The notes beneath the pieces were generated by a model. That model worked only from the letters and a program-made list of their open reading frames with translations, did no database searches and was not told the DNA's origin. Shown one piece after another: positions 1 through 13,000 of a DNA stretch of 64,000 nucleotides (positions are counted from its first letter, which is position 1; each line of letters starts with the position of its first letter). Source of the stretch: Dallia pectoralis (lineage: Eukaryota > Chordata > Actinopteri > Esociformes > Umbridae); the NCBI GenBank assembly GCA_029465975.1, contig CM055748.1, forward strand, positions 5,256,815 to 5,320,814, given 5' to 3'. The position numbers were made by a program, and so were the translations under genes.

Positions 1-140
1 TGAGAGGACAGCATAAATCTTACAAGAGATTTACACTAAATGATTTGACCTTTGCATCGCCCCAATCACTTCACTCATCAGAAGGCCTCAACGGCCAGGA
101 TCTCACACACGCGCACACACACACACCCCCACACACCCCC

Positions 141-172
<32 letters not shown>

Positions 173-577
173 CGCACATACACACAATCAGGCCATACAA
201 TGATTAGCCAGTAGATTGTAGCTAGGCCCTTCAGCAACTAATCATCCACTCAAACTCTACAATTATGGTATTAGAACGTTTATTTCTGTCGTCTCTTTGG
301 CCTGGTTTTCTTTATATGGTCTCTCAACTTCAGCCTGCGTACACAGCGTTTCTATCTGCCTCTCTGCTCTTTGCTCTGCTTGCAAGTTGTTCTAATTTCG
401 ATGTGTTTTCAGGACATTTGGTCACTAGGCATCAGGTATTTATTTTCTGCTCATTGACAAGTCTTATTGTCCGCTCTTCATAGTGGTATATAATGTCAGT
501 TAAGGCCATTCGAAATGGGACATTTATGGAAATACATTTATCATTTTTGGGTTTTCCAATCATGGAAAATGACAATT
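1..577 (+). other. Left intron sequence with CA repeat
   Basis: This lies in the intron upstream of the first visible mgam exon. It contains a CA/C-rich microsatellite at about 107-185. I see no exon-like GH31 coding here on either strand. Confidence 0.5.
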
Positions 578-1002
578 TGTCACGAATACTCCGGCGTAGT
601 GTTGTGAAAGCCATGCAAAGAGCCGTATAATCCGTTTAGCGGGTTTTATTATATGTACAATCCAAAGTAAAACAAACCGTCAACGGCGACAAAAGGCTAT
701 ATTGCTAACTGGTATAAACTTGAAATGAAAGTGCGCATATAGCGTCTTATAAATACACATCCCCGAACCACAATAGCAACATACAAAGACCAACACTCAC
801 CTCTAGTGTAACGTGACATGTAATAACAATGCTAAGCAACGAGTGACTTGCTAGCGACCCCTTTATATCCCCACATAAAGTGACAGATTACTAACAGCTG
901 TGACCACGTGAAAGAGGAAGTAATCACAGCTAGTGAGAACAAAAACACGGAAGTGGATCACCGAAATGGAAGTGTAGCAACGCCACCACACCAATCGTGA
1001 CA
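578..1002 (-). repeat. 3' LTR of family B copy 1
   Basis: About 425 bp bounded by TGTCACGAA and CGTGACA. It is clearly diverged from the 35287/37373 LTRs by substitutions and small indels, so it is an older insertion. Adjacent at 1003-1018 is the minus-strand purine tract TTTTAGTGGGGGATAC. Confidence 0.8.
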
Positions 1003-1175
1003 GTATCCCCCACTAAAAGGCTAGCTCCCCAGATAGCCGAACGGAAACACAAAACCAAAACAAGGGAGCAACAGGGAGAGAACCCACAGTTAAACCCAAA
1101 AGGGTCAGTCCAGGACCGCAGGTCCAGCCCTGAATGTGCCTCGGTGGCTGAGAGACCGCCATCCTGTGCGGCTCA

Positions 1176-1965
1176 GCGTTGTGGCGGCGGCCATCGTGGG
1201 CGCAGTCGTGGCGGCGGCCATCGTGAGCGCAGTCGTGGCGGCGGCCATCGTGAGCGCAGTCGTGGCGGCGGCCATCGTGAGCTTCGTCGTGGCGGCGGCC
1301 ATCGTGAGCGTCGTCGTGGCGGCGGCCATCGTGAGCGTCGTCGTGGCGGCGGCCATCGTGAGCGCGTCATGGCGGCGTCCATCGTGAGCGTCGTCGTGGC
1401 GGCGGCCATCGTGAGCGTCGTCGTGGCGGCGGCCATCGTGAGCGTCGTCGTGGCGGCGGCCATCGTGAGCGTCGTCGTGGCGGCGGCCATCGTGAGCGTC
1501 GTCGTGGCGGCGGCCATCGTGAGCGTAGTCGTGGCGGCGGCCATCGTGAGCGTCGTCGTGGCGGCGGCCATCGTGAGCGTCGTCGTGGCGGCGGCCATCG
1601 TGAGCGTAGTCGTGGCGCGGCCTTCGTGGGCGGCGATGCGGCAGCCACTGTGGGCGGCGATGCGGCAGCCACTGTGGGCGGCGATGCGGCAGCCACTGTG
1701 GGCGGCGATGCGGCAGCCACTGTGGGCGGCGATGCGGCAGCCACTGTGGGCGGCGATGCGGCAGCCACTGTGGGCGGCGATGCGGCAGCCATCTTGGGCG
1801 GCGATGCGGCAGCCATTGTGGGCGTTGGCGTGACGGCGGGAGCCATCGTGGACGCTGGCGAGACGGCGGCAGCCATCTTGGGCGCTGGCGGGACGACGGC
1901 AGCCATCTTGAGCGCTGGCGTGACGGCAACAGCCATCTTGAGCGCTGGCGGGACGGCAAACCGAC
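1176..1965 (-). repeat. Coding-type tandem arrays (27, 24 and 30 bp units)
   Basis: Three successive minisatellites: 27-bp units (about 1180-1620, GGCGGCGGCCATCGTGAGCG core), 24-bp units (about 1627-1820, GATGCGGCAGCCACTGTGGG core) and 30-bp units (about 1824-1960). All unit lengths are multiples of three, so several frames on both strands stay open for hundreds of codons. These ORFs are repeat artefacts unless expression is shown. Confidence 0.85.
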
Positions 1966-2171
1966 ATGTGTTCTGGACAAGATAAAAAAAACTAAAATCA
2001 TACTGGGCTTGTTGCTAAGTGTGTTATTGTGGAGGGTCATCACTTCGTATTTAACTCCCATTTTCCCCTCCATCTCTCTTTTCTATTCTCTCTCCATCCA
2101 TTCTTCCCTTCTTTACCTTTTCCCCATTCTCTCGCCACTTCCTCACTCCCCTTTGCCTGTTTCCCACTCAG

Positions 2172-2326
2172 CCTCAGGACCCGGCGTGGTTTGGTGAGAA
2201 CTCTCTGCTGGTGAACTCCTCCAGGCACTACCTGAACATTCGCTACACGCTGCTCCCCTATCTGTACACGCTGTTCTACAAGGCCCACACGACCGGGGAC
2301 ACCGTAGTACGACCAGTCATGCACGA
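2172..2326 (+). CDS. mgam: mgam exon 1 of window (end of first GH31 barrel)
   Basis: The exon encodes QDPAWFG...RYTLLPYLYTLFYKAH...TVVRP. It follows a pyrimidine-rich CAG acceptor and ends at GA|GTGAGT in phase 2. An acceptor six bases further in is possible, but the paralogous exon 24 supports this start. It is homologous to exon 24 (149 bp). Confidence 0.9.
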
Positions 2327-4021
2327 GTGAGTTACGACACTTCCGGTTTCCCGGCTAGACGTAATCCCGATGCTGCCTGAGATGTACATTATAGGCAGCG
2401 ATTTAATGCCTGAGAGGAATGCTGGTTAATTCTGAACGGCGCAGGCAATAGAAAATATCAGTGGTTTCCCTCTAACGGCCATACTTCCACCCTCTCTCCT
2501 CCTAGATTCTACTCTGACGAAAGGACCTGGACGATAGATCGCCAGTTCCTGTGGGGGAAGAGTCTGCTCATCACTCCGGTTCTGGACCCTGTAAGTACAA
2601 AAAAGCATAGCTGGCTCCGGAAACGGGCTCCGGAAACGGGCTCCGGAAACGGGCTCCGGAAACTGGCTCCGGAAACTGGCTCTGGAAACGAACTAGAGTT
2701 CTAAGCACACAGTTTGCGGTTCACATTTCAGTTGATTGATCCTGAAATCTCCGGATGAGAGAAACCCATTGAGATGAGAGATCTCACTCTATCAAACAAA
2801 CACAGTGGTTGACCTCCGTCGGGACGAGCGCATGACATGAAATTTACTTTCCGTCCTCCGTCTCTTCACTTTTATATCCTGCTTTTCTCTCGACTAATGA
2901 GAGCACTGACCTCATTACAGACAGATTAGAAGTGCAGATAGATTGTGTGTATGTCTGACTATTTTTTGTGTGTGTGTGCGCAGATAGATTGCGGTCATGT
3001 TTAAGTGGCCTGATTAATATGCTATTTAGCGTGGCCTCTCGCGAATTAGAGAATGGTGAAACGGGACGGATTGAAAGTGGGTCTCTGGATATAATAACTT
3101 TAATCAGAGTGTGAATGTGAAAAGTTTCTTGTGCTGGCAGGGAGATGGGAGGGTTTGAGACTGCGACTCAGAGCTCTACTTTTGGTTAGGGACACAAAGA
3201 GAAGGTATGAGACTGTCCTTGCTAAGCAAATGCATTCCACCATTGTCCTTTCACACTCACTGTTTCACGATGTACTGTGTGCGGTCTCGAGTGCTTAGAT
3301 GAGACTTAGATCGGACTGGATCTGGTGACTTCGATTCGTGTAACCTAACCTGGGTGTCTCCAGTGCCTGGAAGGGCTGGAGTAAATCTCCCCTCTTCCAA
3401 TTACTCCCGTTCTCGTTTTTCATCAACATTTCATCGGGCACAACTTCCCTCGTCTTGTAAGCGTTCCCATAATCATAGACCTCTGTGATCTCTCATCTTT
3501 CTCTCCATGCTCTGCTTTGTTGGCCCGGATGCGTTACACAAAATGCTGACCATTGCCAGCTGTAAATCAGTCAGACAGCGGTAAAGACATGCAGGTAGAT
3601 AGCAGCTATCATCTATGTTGAACATGTCTTCCGGTCGCCACTGGTGGAGGGCAATGTGAGGAAATGACTGGTAGTGCCAAATAGTATCTGCGAAAAATAA
3701 CTCATTTTGACGTATTAGTCATTAGGCCCCCCGGTTTTATTTTTCATCTGTTTTGTCTTTGTGCAGTGTAGTTCATCTACTCATTGTTCTCGTCCTCCTT
3801 TCATTACCTCTCCGATCTTTAATGGCAGGGCTCTGTAGAACAAACGAGGCTGAGAGTGAGTGAACCAGTGGTTGGCGTCTGCAATGGCTTTAACGTCTGT
3901 GGATGGGTGGTTTCTGTAGCACTATGCATGAAGAGGAGACATTATTCACTTTCACTATGTTCTGAGGTTCCTTATGTTCCTTCTCTCTCTCTCTTTCTCT
4001 CTCACTCTGTCTCTGTCTCTG

Positions 4022-4058
<37 letters not shown>

Positions 4059-7000
4059 GTTCCTGCCTATGTTATATCAAAAGACTGGCCTTTGTCGATT
4101 ACCCCTGTCTGTACCCCTACGATCACCAAACGTGCCATCCTTTTGTCACAACAGTCTTTGATTCACAATGAACCCAGATGGAGCGGCGATGCCGGCGAAA
4201 GAGCACGTCCCTCTGTACTGCTGAAACATTCCCCAAATTCCCTAACGCCGGGCCATTGGATCGGCGTGTTGTGTGGCGGGTGACATGGTTTGGAGAAAGG
4301 TGTGCTGCAATGAGCACCACTGGGGTTTCCTTTTGCTCCGGCTGATGTTTAATTTGTGTGTTTCTGCAGGGAGTGGATCGGATCCGAGCCTACATCCCGG
4401 ATGCTGTCTGGTACGATTACGAAACGGTGAGCTCCCTGTTTCCCACATCCTTACTTAAGACTGTGCGAGGGAGAGGAACGGTGGAGAATCCGCGAGGCGT
4501 CTATTAGATAAAAGAGGTGTCGAGCTCCTGGGGAACCTCACTTGGCCGTCACAGGGCCGTGTAATGAGCTCCGGATCAGATGGCCGATTAGATTGGTCGC
4601 CCCGCCGCTGGCCTTTGTCCTGGTTGGTCACCTGGGGTTGTGGGGGCCGGCGGAGAAGGGGATCCAGTGCTGTCAATTCGGTGGAAGAGATGGCAGTAGT
4701 GGAGTACTGCGGGAGAGATAAAAAAAAAATGTAATAGGGTGGAAAAGGAGTGGCATCGGAGAAGGCGAGGTGGGAAGGAGAAAAGCAGTTGGAGGAGGTT
4801 GAATGGGCGGGAGGAGGTGCACGACGAGTTAAAGGGAGGGAAAATGAGAAAAGGAACGGAGCCCTCCTTAGCCTTGACAATGAGGAGGCGATACGATCTG
4901 AAATTGCTTATAGACGCTCCAGTAACTCCTTCCACAACCCCTCCCCGTCCCAGATGGAGAGAGGCGCGAAAACGAGAACAAGAGATGGAAAAGTACTCTA
5001 AATTGTCCTGGGCTGGTCTTAGAACTCAGTCCCTAGGGGGCTAGGAATTAATTGCCGTTTGGCATTACTCCTTTTAGTTCTTTGAGCTTTTGAATGGATG
5101 CGAGCGTTTGTGTCTGTGGGCGTGTGCACGTGAGCTGTTCTTGTGTTAAAGTGTGCACGTGAGAACAAGACATGTCCTACTGGACCCAATTGGCAATGAG
5201 AGCATCAGGACGGTAATGTTCTGACCTCACCCTGTCTCTCTACAGTACGCAGTGCCCTGTCATAGTTTATGCTGTCCTTTTACAACGTGTTGACTGTTTT
5301 CCCACTGACCAATCAGGAAAAGCGAATGACGGTCCGTAAGCAGGAAATTGAGATGTACATACCCGCAGACAAGCTCGGTTTACACATCAGGGGAGGCGCT
5401 ATTCTCCCCACTCAGGATCCGGCAAACACAACTGTTTACAGGTAACACCCAACACATTTCCAACAGACATAAATATATATTGTGCCGTCCCTTCTAGGTG
5501 AAGTGACTTTAATATGATTGTGTCCGTGTGTGTGTCTCCCCCAGTCGCCGTAACCCCATGGGTCTGATCGTCGCCCTGGACATCAACAACAACGCGGAAG
5601 GAGAGTTATTCTGGGACGACGGAGATTCCCGAGGTAATCACAAAGAGTTATTTTACAAATACATTTGAAGTGTCTACAACTGTTTCAATTTTTACATGGA
5701 TCCCCAAAAATTATTTTGCACATTCATGCGTTAGTTTTCACGGGTGGGGTTTGTATCGGCCGTTGACATTGTTGAAGGCTGAAGGTACATTTCTTAGCTG
5801 GGTTTTGGCCAAACAATTCCGCTTTCAACTTAGTCCTGTGAAGCGATATGATTGCATTACGTATATAATCACAATTGATCACCCATAAGGTCATTTGATG
5901 TTGAATGACACCGAGAACTGGCTATTATTTTCAATCTATGTCTTTGCCCCCCTCTTCGTTTCTCTCTCCGATCTTTGTTTCGCTCTGCTCTTTGTCGATC
6001 TCCATCTTTTTCTCTAAAAACCAATTTCTCAGATACTGTTGCTACCAAGACCTACATGCACTACCAGTTTTCTGCGAGCAATGTAAGTAAATCTTCATTG
6101 ATTATGCAACCTGACCTTAGATGACACCGACGTGAACCAGAGTTTTGAACTGAAGTGCTTCACGTTGTTTGCAGCTGTCTTTGGGTTGATTCTGTTTACC
6201 GATCTATTCTGTCAATCTAAAGTTAACCCGCACACCGCCTGTGTGTTTAATTTTTTACAGGGCATTTTGACCATGCAGGTTGCCCATCCTGGCTACGTTG
6301 ACCCAAACAATCTGCAATTTGAGCACATCACTGTCCTGGGTGTCCTCACTGCCCCTTTAAGTGTCAGCGTTACCGTCGGCGACGCCGTCACACCAGTTAT
6401 CTTCTCCTATGTTGCTGAAAAACAGGTAACTAAGGCCGTGACTGCCGCCCTCACCCGTCGCACTCAGTTTTCTCCTACGCGGTACCGTCTCCCACGTTGG
6501 CCGTACTTCTCAATCTCGGGCCTCGCCGTGATTAGGTGGTTCCACACAAGCTCTGCTCACGTTGGGCTCGACCGTCGTTCATTTCAATAAGGATTGGTAA
6601 GCAGGAGGTGCCAGTGCAAGGTTAGCAGCCAATACCCTGACAGGGAGGCCGTTATTTTACATTAGGCCCGGGTGGAGGGAACTGCCGGAATAGCTGTAGG
6701 TGTGGATTCTGCTAGTGGTTATTATTCACACATTGACATGTCAGGGTTGCCCATTGTAGAGCCTGTCAGGAGTGTGTGTGTGGAGTGTGTGTGTCCAAGG
6801 GCTTGCTGCTAGTGTTTCAATGAGGACACTTATTCAGTGTTCTTGGATGGTGCTCTTTATATAATGCCGTTGACGTTAAACCCGTAGCCTGTGGGGATCC
6901 TGCGAGACTACAATTACAAAGGCCACTAATCTCTCTAACGCGTTGTGCCTTGATCATCATTAACCGACCCCCACGTCCGTCCGTCCGCTCAACGTTTCTC

Positions 7001-10000
7001 ACGTCCTCTCCGTCTCCACTTTTGTCTCAGGTGTTATATCTGACAGGCTTGAACCTCAAACTGGGTGGCAACTATACGGTGAGCTGGAACCAGCCGGAAT
7101 ATCAGCGCTTTGACTGCTACCCGGAGCCCAACGCAGATGAGGCCAAGTGCTTGGCCAGGGGATGCCTATGGAAGGTGGGTTTCACGCCACACAGGCACCC
7201 ACACACACACCAGAGGCCTTGGGAGGCATTTCATCGACAAGCGTTCACGTTGTCTGTATTCGTCTCTCTCCCGGCCAGCCGTCTACCATCGACCGCGTCC
7301 CGTCGTGTTACTTTCCTGAGGACTACGGTTATACCGCCACCGGCATGACGGAGGAGCCTTCCGGCTGGAGTTTCGAGATCACCCGGAACGCCAATCTCCG
7401 GAGCAGCGCAAGAGTGGATTCTCCCGACGTCAATACACTCAAAGTGGAAATCAAATATCACTCTGCGGACCTTCTGCAGTTTAGGGTGCGTTGACCTGTT
7501 TTTTTTGGATTACTGACTACAGAAGAAGTCATGTTTGTGGCACGCGGCTAACCTCTCTCTCGTTCACTTGTCTTCCCTCCCTAGATCTTTGACCCGGCTA
7601 ACAAGCGTTACGAGGTCCCTGTGCCCCTCAATGTCCCTCCCACCCCGGAAACGGATGAAACCAAGAGGCAGTATAAGGTTCAGGTCCAGGCAAATCCCTT
7701 CGGCATCCAGGTTTACCGGAAGAGCACCGGCACGCTAATGTGAGTGACCTTTCCACGGCCGGCGGGTCGATCGCATCGTCAGATCGCGGCTCGTTGAGTC
7801 GACGCTGGGACTGCTGCGGGAGGTCGACCGCGTTCCTTCGTTGAAGCCACGCGTTTCGATCGCCGACGCTGTCGCCTCACTGCTCTCTCCCGTGATGTAG
7901 TTGTTCGTACGTCCATATCTCGATCTGACTCTCTTTCAGATGGGACTCTGCGTTGCCAGGGTTTACCTTCTCGGACATGTTCATCCAGGTGTCAACGCGG
8001 CTGCCGTCCCAATACGTCTACGGCTTCGGGGAGACCGAACACCCCACGTACAAACACGACCTCAACTACCACACCTGGGGAATGTTCGCTAAGGACCAGC
8101 CTCCCGGGGTAGGTCTTAAGTGCACAAGCGTGCGCACACACACACACACACACACACACGGAAGGCATTTACTCTAAGCTAGTTAAGATTACCCCTTGAG
8201 CAACTACGTAAACACGCACACTTGCACTGTCCCAAATGCAGATTAAAGTTCTTAATATTTAATGAGAAGTCAGTTATGGTTGACTCAAATTGACTAGTTA
8301 TTTGGCGAGGTGATTATCCATTTCTTCTCTCCTTCGTAAGGCCCAAAACACACAGGACCAATGGTTCTGCCCACATCAGCTTGATTCAATCTAATTTCTG
8401 AAGTCCTCAGGGTCTTGCGCATGTAAGTGTGTGTGTGTTCGTGTCATCATTAGCTGTAGCTACTTATTAGCGGACAAGCTAACTACCATATCCTCCTGGC
8501 TGGTGCTTCTTCTGATAGCACTTCCCGGCATAAAGACACAGCAGCAGAGACTGGTAAAGGCACACCTCACAGGGCCTCTTAACGTTTGACGCTATAGAAT
8601 ACACAGAGACCAATTTCAGTTTAGGCAAAGTTATGATGGCTTGGGACCGATGGGTGACGCAAGCACAACATTTCCTGGACGAGACCAAAGTCTGCAAGTT
8701 AAACCTCGTGCAAATGCTCTGAAGATCACTGGAGATTGCTGTCCCTAGGGGATCATCTCACTAATACCTGGCATGCTCGCTAGCTTTGAAGAACCCACAT
8801 AGCGGGGCTTTCTCCGATATTTGCCTGTCGAAGCCAGCCTTTCGCAAATAATAGGGTGAACTTGTTGTGCTGTCTCTCGTCCTCCAATGATGTCAATCTG
8901 AAGCAGTCGTGATTCATTTCTCGAATGTTTGGACAATAAAATGCTCACATTGACAGAAGTTCTGCTGATCATAAACATGCAGTGTGCTAATGCTAATGCT
9001 AATGCATACATGTCAGTACTCCCTGCCTGTGCCTACTCAGAAGTGCTCAGAGATTTTGCTCAGTTTCTTCCAACACCAGTTTTTGCCCCGATCCGGGTTC
9101 TGTTGTGCATTATTTTAGCAACGCTATATGTGCACTGTAAACCTTCAACTAACTATGTAAGTTCTGACTTTGTATTCGCTGTGCCCCGAAGTGCTTCTTT
9201 TGCCATGATTTGCTCTCTTCGCTGATGCTGGCCAAGCAGGTGAAAAGATCATCGCAGACCACACACACATGCACACACACACACACACACACACACATTC
9301 GAACTATCAGGGCTATTTATTCAGGTCCCTTTTAGCCCGCTAGGTCAATTTCCCTGTCGTGCCCCAATGTGTTTTCAGTCCCTCCTGATTTTACAAATGA
9401 AGCACAGCTCATTGGTCTCTATAAACGTATATTACTCTGTTTCTACTGCATTAGTAGGTGGATTTATGTCTTATATTTTATTCTAATAAATAAAATAGAA
9501 ATGGTAACAGTGTCCTTCCCAATCTCCCTCTCTCCTTCTCCCTTAAACTCACTATCTTCCTCTACTTTCCTCTCTGTCCCCCTCTACTTTCACTCTCTCT
9601 CTCTTCCTCTCTCTTCCTCTCTCTCCTTCTCTCTCTCTCTCTCTCTCAGTATAAGATGAATAGTTATGGCGTGCACCCATTTTATATGGGCCTGGAGACG
9701 ACTGCACATGCTCACGGCGTATTACTCCTCAACAGCAATGCGATGGGTGAGGATCACACACACACACACACGTATACACACACCCACACATGTACACACA
9801 CACACGCATTTCATCATTGCTGTAATATATTATGGTGTAGACTAGAATGTAGCAAGTTACTTGATGCACTTCCTTGTTTTTAAGCCAGTGAACTTTGAAA
9901 GTGATCCTCATAATCCCAGATGGATCATATAGTCTTACTGGCCCCTTTATTAGATATTTTTTCAACTAGTCGTTAAGACAAATATCTCATCTGCCAACCC

Positions 10001-13000
10001 ACGTCGCAGCAACCCAACGTAGTTAGGTTTGTAATCATGGTCAATATGATCTGGTGAAGTTCAAACTAAACATCAGAACGGAGAGGAAAAGTGACTTTGA
10101 GGGCGGCATGGTTGTTGGTGCCAGACGGAATGGTTTGAATATTTCAGAAAGTGGTGATCTATTGGGATTTTCCTGCATAATCTCTAAGGTTCACATAGGT
10201 TTGAAGAAGAGAAAATATCCAGTGAGAGTCAGTTCTCTGGGCAGAAATGCTTTGTTGATGTCAGAGGTCGGAGGAGAATGGCCAGACTGGTTTGAGCTGA
10301 TAGCAAGTTAACAGCAACTCAAAAACCAACTCATTACAACCAAGGTATTCCGAAGAACTGAACTCACAACATGTCAAACCTTGAAGCAAATGGACTACAG
10401 CAGCAGAAAACCACATCGGTTGTCACTCCTGTCAGCTAAGAACAAGAAACGGAGGCAACATACGACACGGACCCAGCAAAATTGTACAAGGGATTATTGT
10501 CAAAACATTGCCTGGTCTGATGAGTCTCTTTCTGCTGCGACATGCATATGGTCGGGTAGAATTCTGCATAAACACCCAGTTTACATGGATCCATCCTCCC
10601 TTGTTTTAACGGTTCCGGCTGGTGGTGGTGTAATGGTGTGGTGGAGGTGTAATGGTGTGGGGGAGGTGTGGTGGAGGTGTAATGGTGTGGTGGAGGTGTG
10701 CTGGAGGTGTAATGGTGTGGGGGAGGTGTGGTGGAGGTGTAATGGTGTGGTGGAGGTGTAATGTTGTGGTGGAGGTGTAATGGTGTGGGGGATATTTCTT
10801 GGCACACGTTGGGCCTCTTAATACCAAGTGAGAATTGTTTAAACGTCACAGCCTACTGTATTGTTATTGACCACGCCCATCCCTTTATGAGCACTGTGTA
10901 CCCATCATCTAACGACTACATCCAGCAGGAAAACATACCATATCGCAAAGCTCACATCATCTCAAACTGGTTTCTTGAACATGACAATGAGTTCAATGTA
11001 CTCAAATGGCCTCCACAGTCACCAGGTCTCAATCCAATAGAGCATCTTCATCATTTGCAACAAATCTGCAGGAATTGTGTGAAGCTATAATGTCAATATG
11101 GACCAAAATCTCTGTTTAATGTTTCCAGCGGCATGTTGAATCCACATAGAGTTAAGGTAGTTCTGATGGTTCTGGTGGTCCAACCCGGTACCAGCAAGGT
11201 GAACTGGCTGGTGAATGTATTCACATTCAAATTCAAATTGTACCTCACTGGCCGTGACGACACATGGGCCTGCATGCAATGAAAAAGCAAGTGCTCCACA
11301 TGTACTGAATGTGACCTTTAACCTTATGACCCTAGACGTGACCTTCCAGCCGACCCCGGCCCTGACATATCGCACCCTGGGGGGCATCCTGGACTTCTAC
11401 ATGGTGATGGGACCCACGCCGGAACTGGTCGTCCAGGAGTATACGGAGGTAAGACACTGTGTGTATTTTGTCTGGGCTTTGGGCCTCTCCTGATGGACTA
11501 CAGCAGCTGGGACTTTCATGCTCCATTGCAACCTCATCTAGCCAATCTCAACACACACACACTCTGTCCTCGCTGACACGTACACACTCTGAAACTTCAG
11601 ACACTTAGACAACAAAGCACACAAACAAAACTTATTTCTGCACTATTTAATTGTTTACCTCACAGTGCCACTTTTTAAGCTAGTTTCCCATCTTCCCCGC
11701 CAGCTGATTGGACGTCCTGTGCTCCCTGCCTATTGGTCGCTTGGGTTCCAGCTCTGTCGCTATGGATACGCCAACGACAGCGAGATAGCTGAACTCTACC
11801 ATGATATGCTCGCAGCTCGCATCCCCTACGTAAGCACCCTTCAATTATGCACTTCAAAGAAGTGCCCTTGCCAGACCCTCTATAACATGACCTGTCATCA
11901 TAAGTACGTTTGACTCAATTGCCCCTCATTTTACACTCAACAAAACTCCACACCAGACAGAACCTTCTTCTGCATATACTTCCTTATCTCCAGCACCCTT
12001 GTCAGAAACAGTCGTTTCCCATTACCCTAAACCCAAGGTTTGAATTAAGGGGCTACGCCAGGGTACGCCTTATCGCTTGTTAAAAAACAGGAAAACGCTT
12101 AGCCCCTGTTAGGGATTTAAAAAAAGAAAGCCAAAACGTCAGCCTAAGAGAGCCACTTCCCATCTTAAAGACAAAAACCACAGTCCCGCAAAATATCCCT
12201 CGATTTGGGCACATTCTTCTGGCTGCACTCAAATTTGAGATGATCATCAATTAGAAATAACACAAAGCTTGAATAACAAAATGCATGGAGCAGCTCACAG
12301 ACAATGATACCAGTAGAGTGTTTATTCAAAAATGTTGATGTCTTTTGGAAATTGTTCAATTACCAGTAATGTTTTAGCCAAAACATTCTAATTAATGGCA
12401 TATTTTATTAAACAGCTAATGCGACAGCCAGTGAACTTTAGTCATTTTCAGCTAAAAGTCCATAAAAGTCTAAGTAGCATTAAAGCAAAAATGATTTTGG
12501 TTGATTATGAGATTGATTTTAAACACGTTTAGTGAACTAGACCATGTTTATTTCAACTGATGTGTTGCTAGCAGTGACCGGTACTCACTGGAAACAAACT
12601 GATGTGTTGCTAACTGTGACCGGTACTCACTGGAAACAAACTGATGTGTTGCTAGCAGTGACCGGTACTCGCTGGAAACAAACTGATGTGTTGCTAGCAG
12701 TGACCGGTACTCGCTGGAAACAAACTGATGTGTTGCTAGCTGTGACCGGTACTCACTGGAAACAAACTGATGTGTTGCTAGCAGTGACCGGTACTCACTG
12801 GAAACAAACTGATGTGTTGCTAGCTGTGACCGGTACTCACTGGAAACAAACTGATGTGTTGCTAACTGTGACCGGTACTCACTGGAAACAAACTGAAACA
12901 AACTTCTGCAAGTCTCGCAGAATAAATTACACAAAACTTAGGCTAAATTCATTGCCCTATTTGTTTGCTCTAGATGGGATACAGTTGATCACCATTGTAA

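Larger units (their letters stand above)
578..1983 (-). mobile_element. Truncated non-autonomous LTR retroelement (family B, copy 1), antisense in mgam intron
   Basis: Positions 578-1002 align with the 388-bp LTRs at 35287 and 37373 (same TGTCACGAA start, same TAATCCGTTT and GCATAT.GCGTCTTATA blocks, ending CGTGACA). Positions 1003-1983 match the tandem-repeat interior of the same element. On the minus strand the order is interior, polypurine tract, 3' LTR. The 5' LTR and the ORF N-terminus are absent, so this copy is truncated on its right side. Confidence 0.85.

Noticed and set aside
997..2073. Long open frames on both strands (up to 322 codons)
   Set aside because: They lie in 24-30 bp tandem repeats of a truncated LTR element. 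Repeat units divisible by three keep all frames open.
6132..6590. 152-codon frame as a separate gene
   Set aside because: Its middle is mgam exon 7. The flanks are intron read-through beyond clear AG and GT sites.
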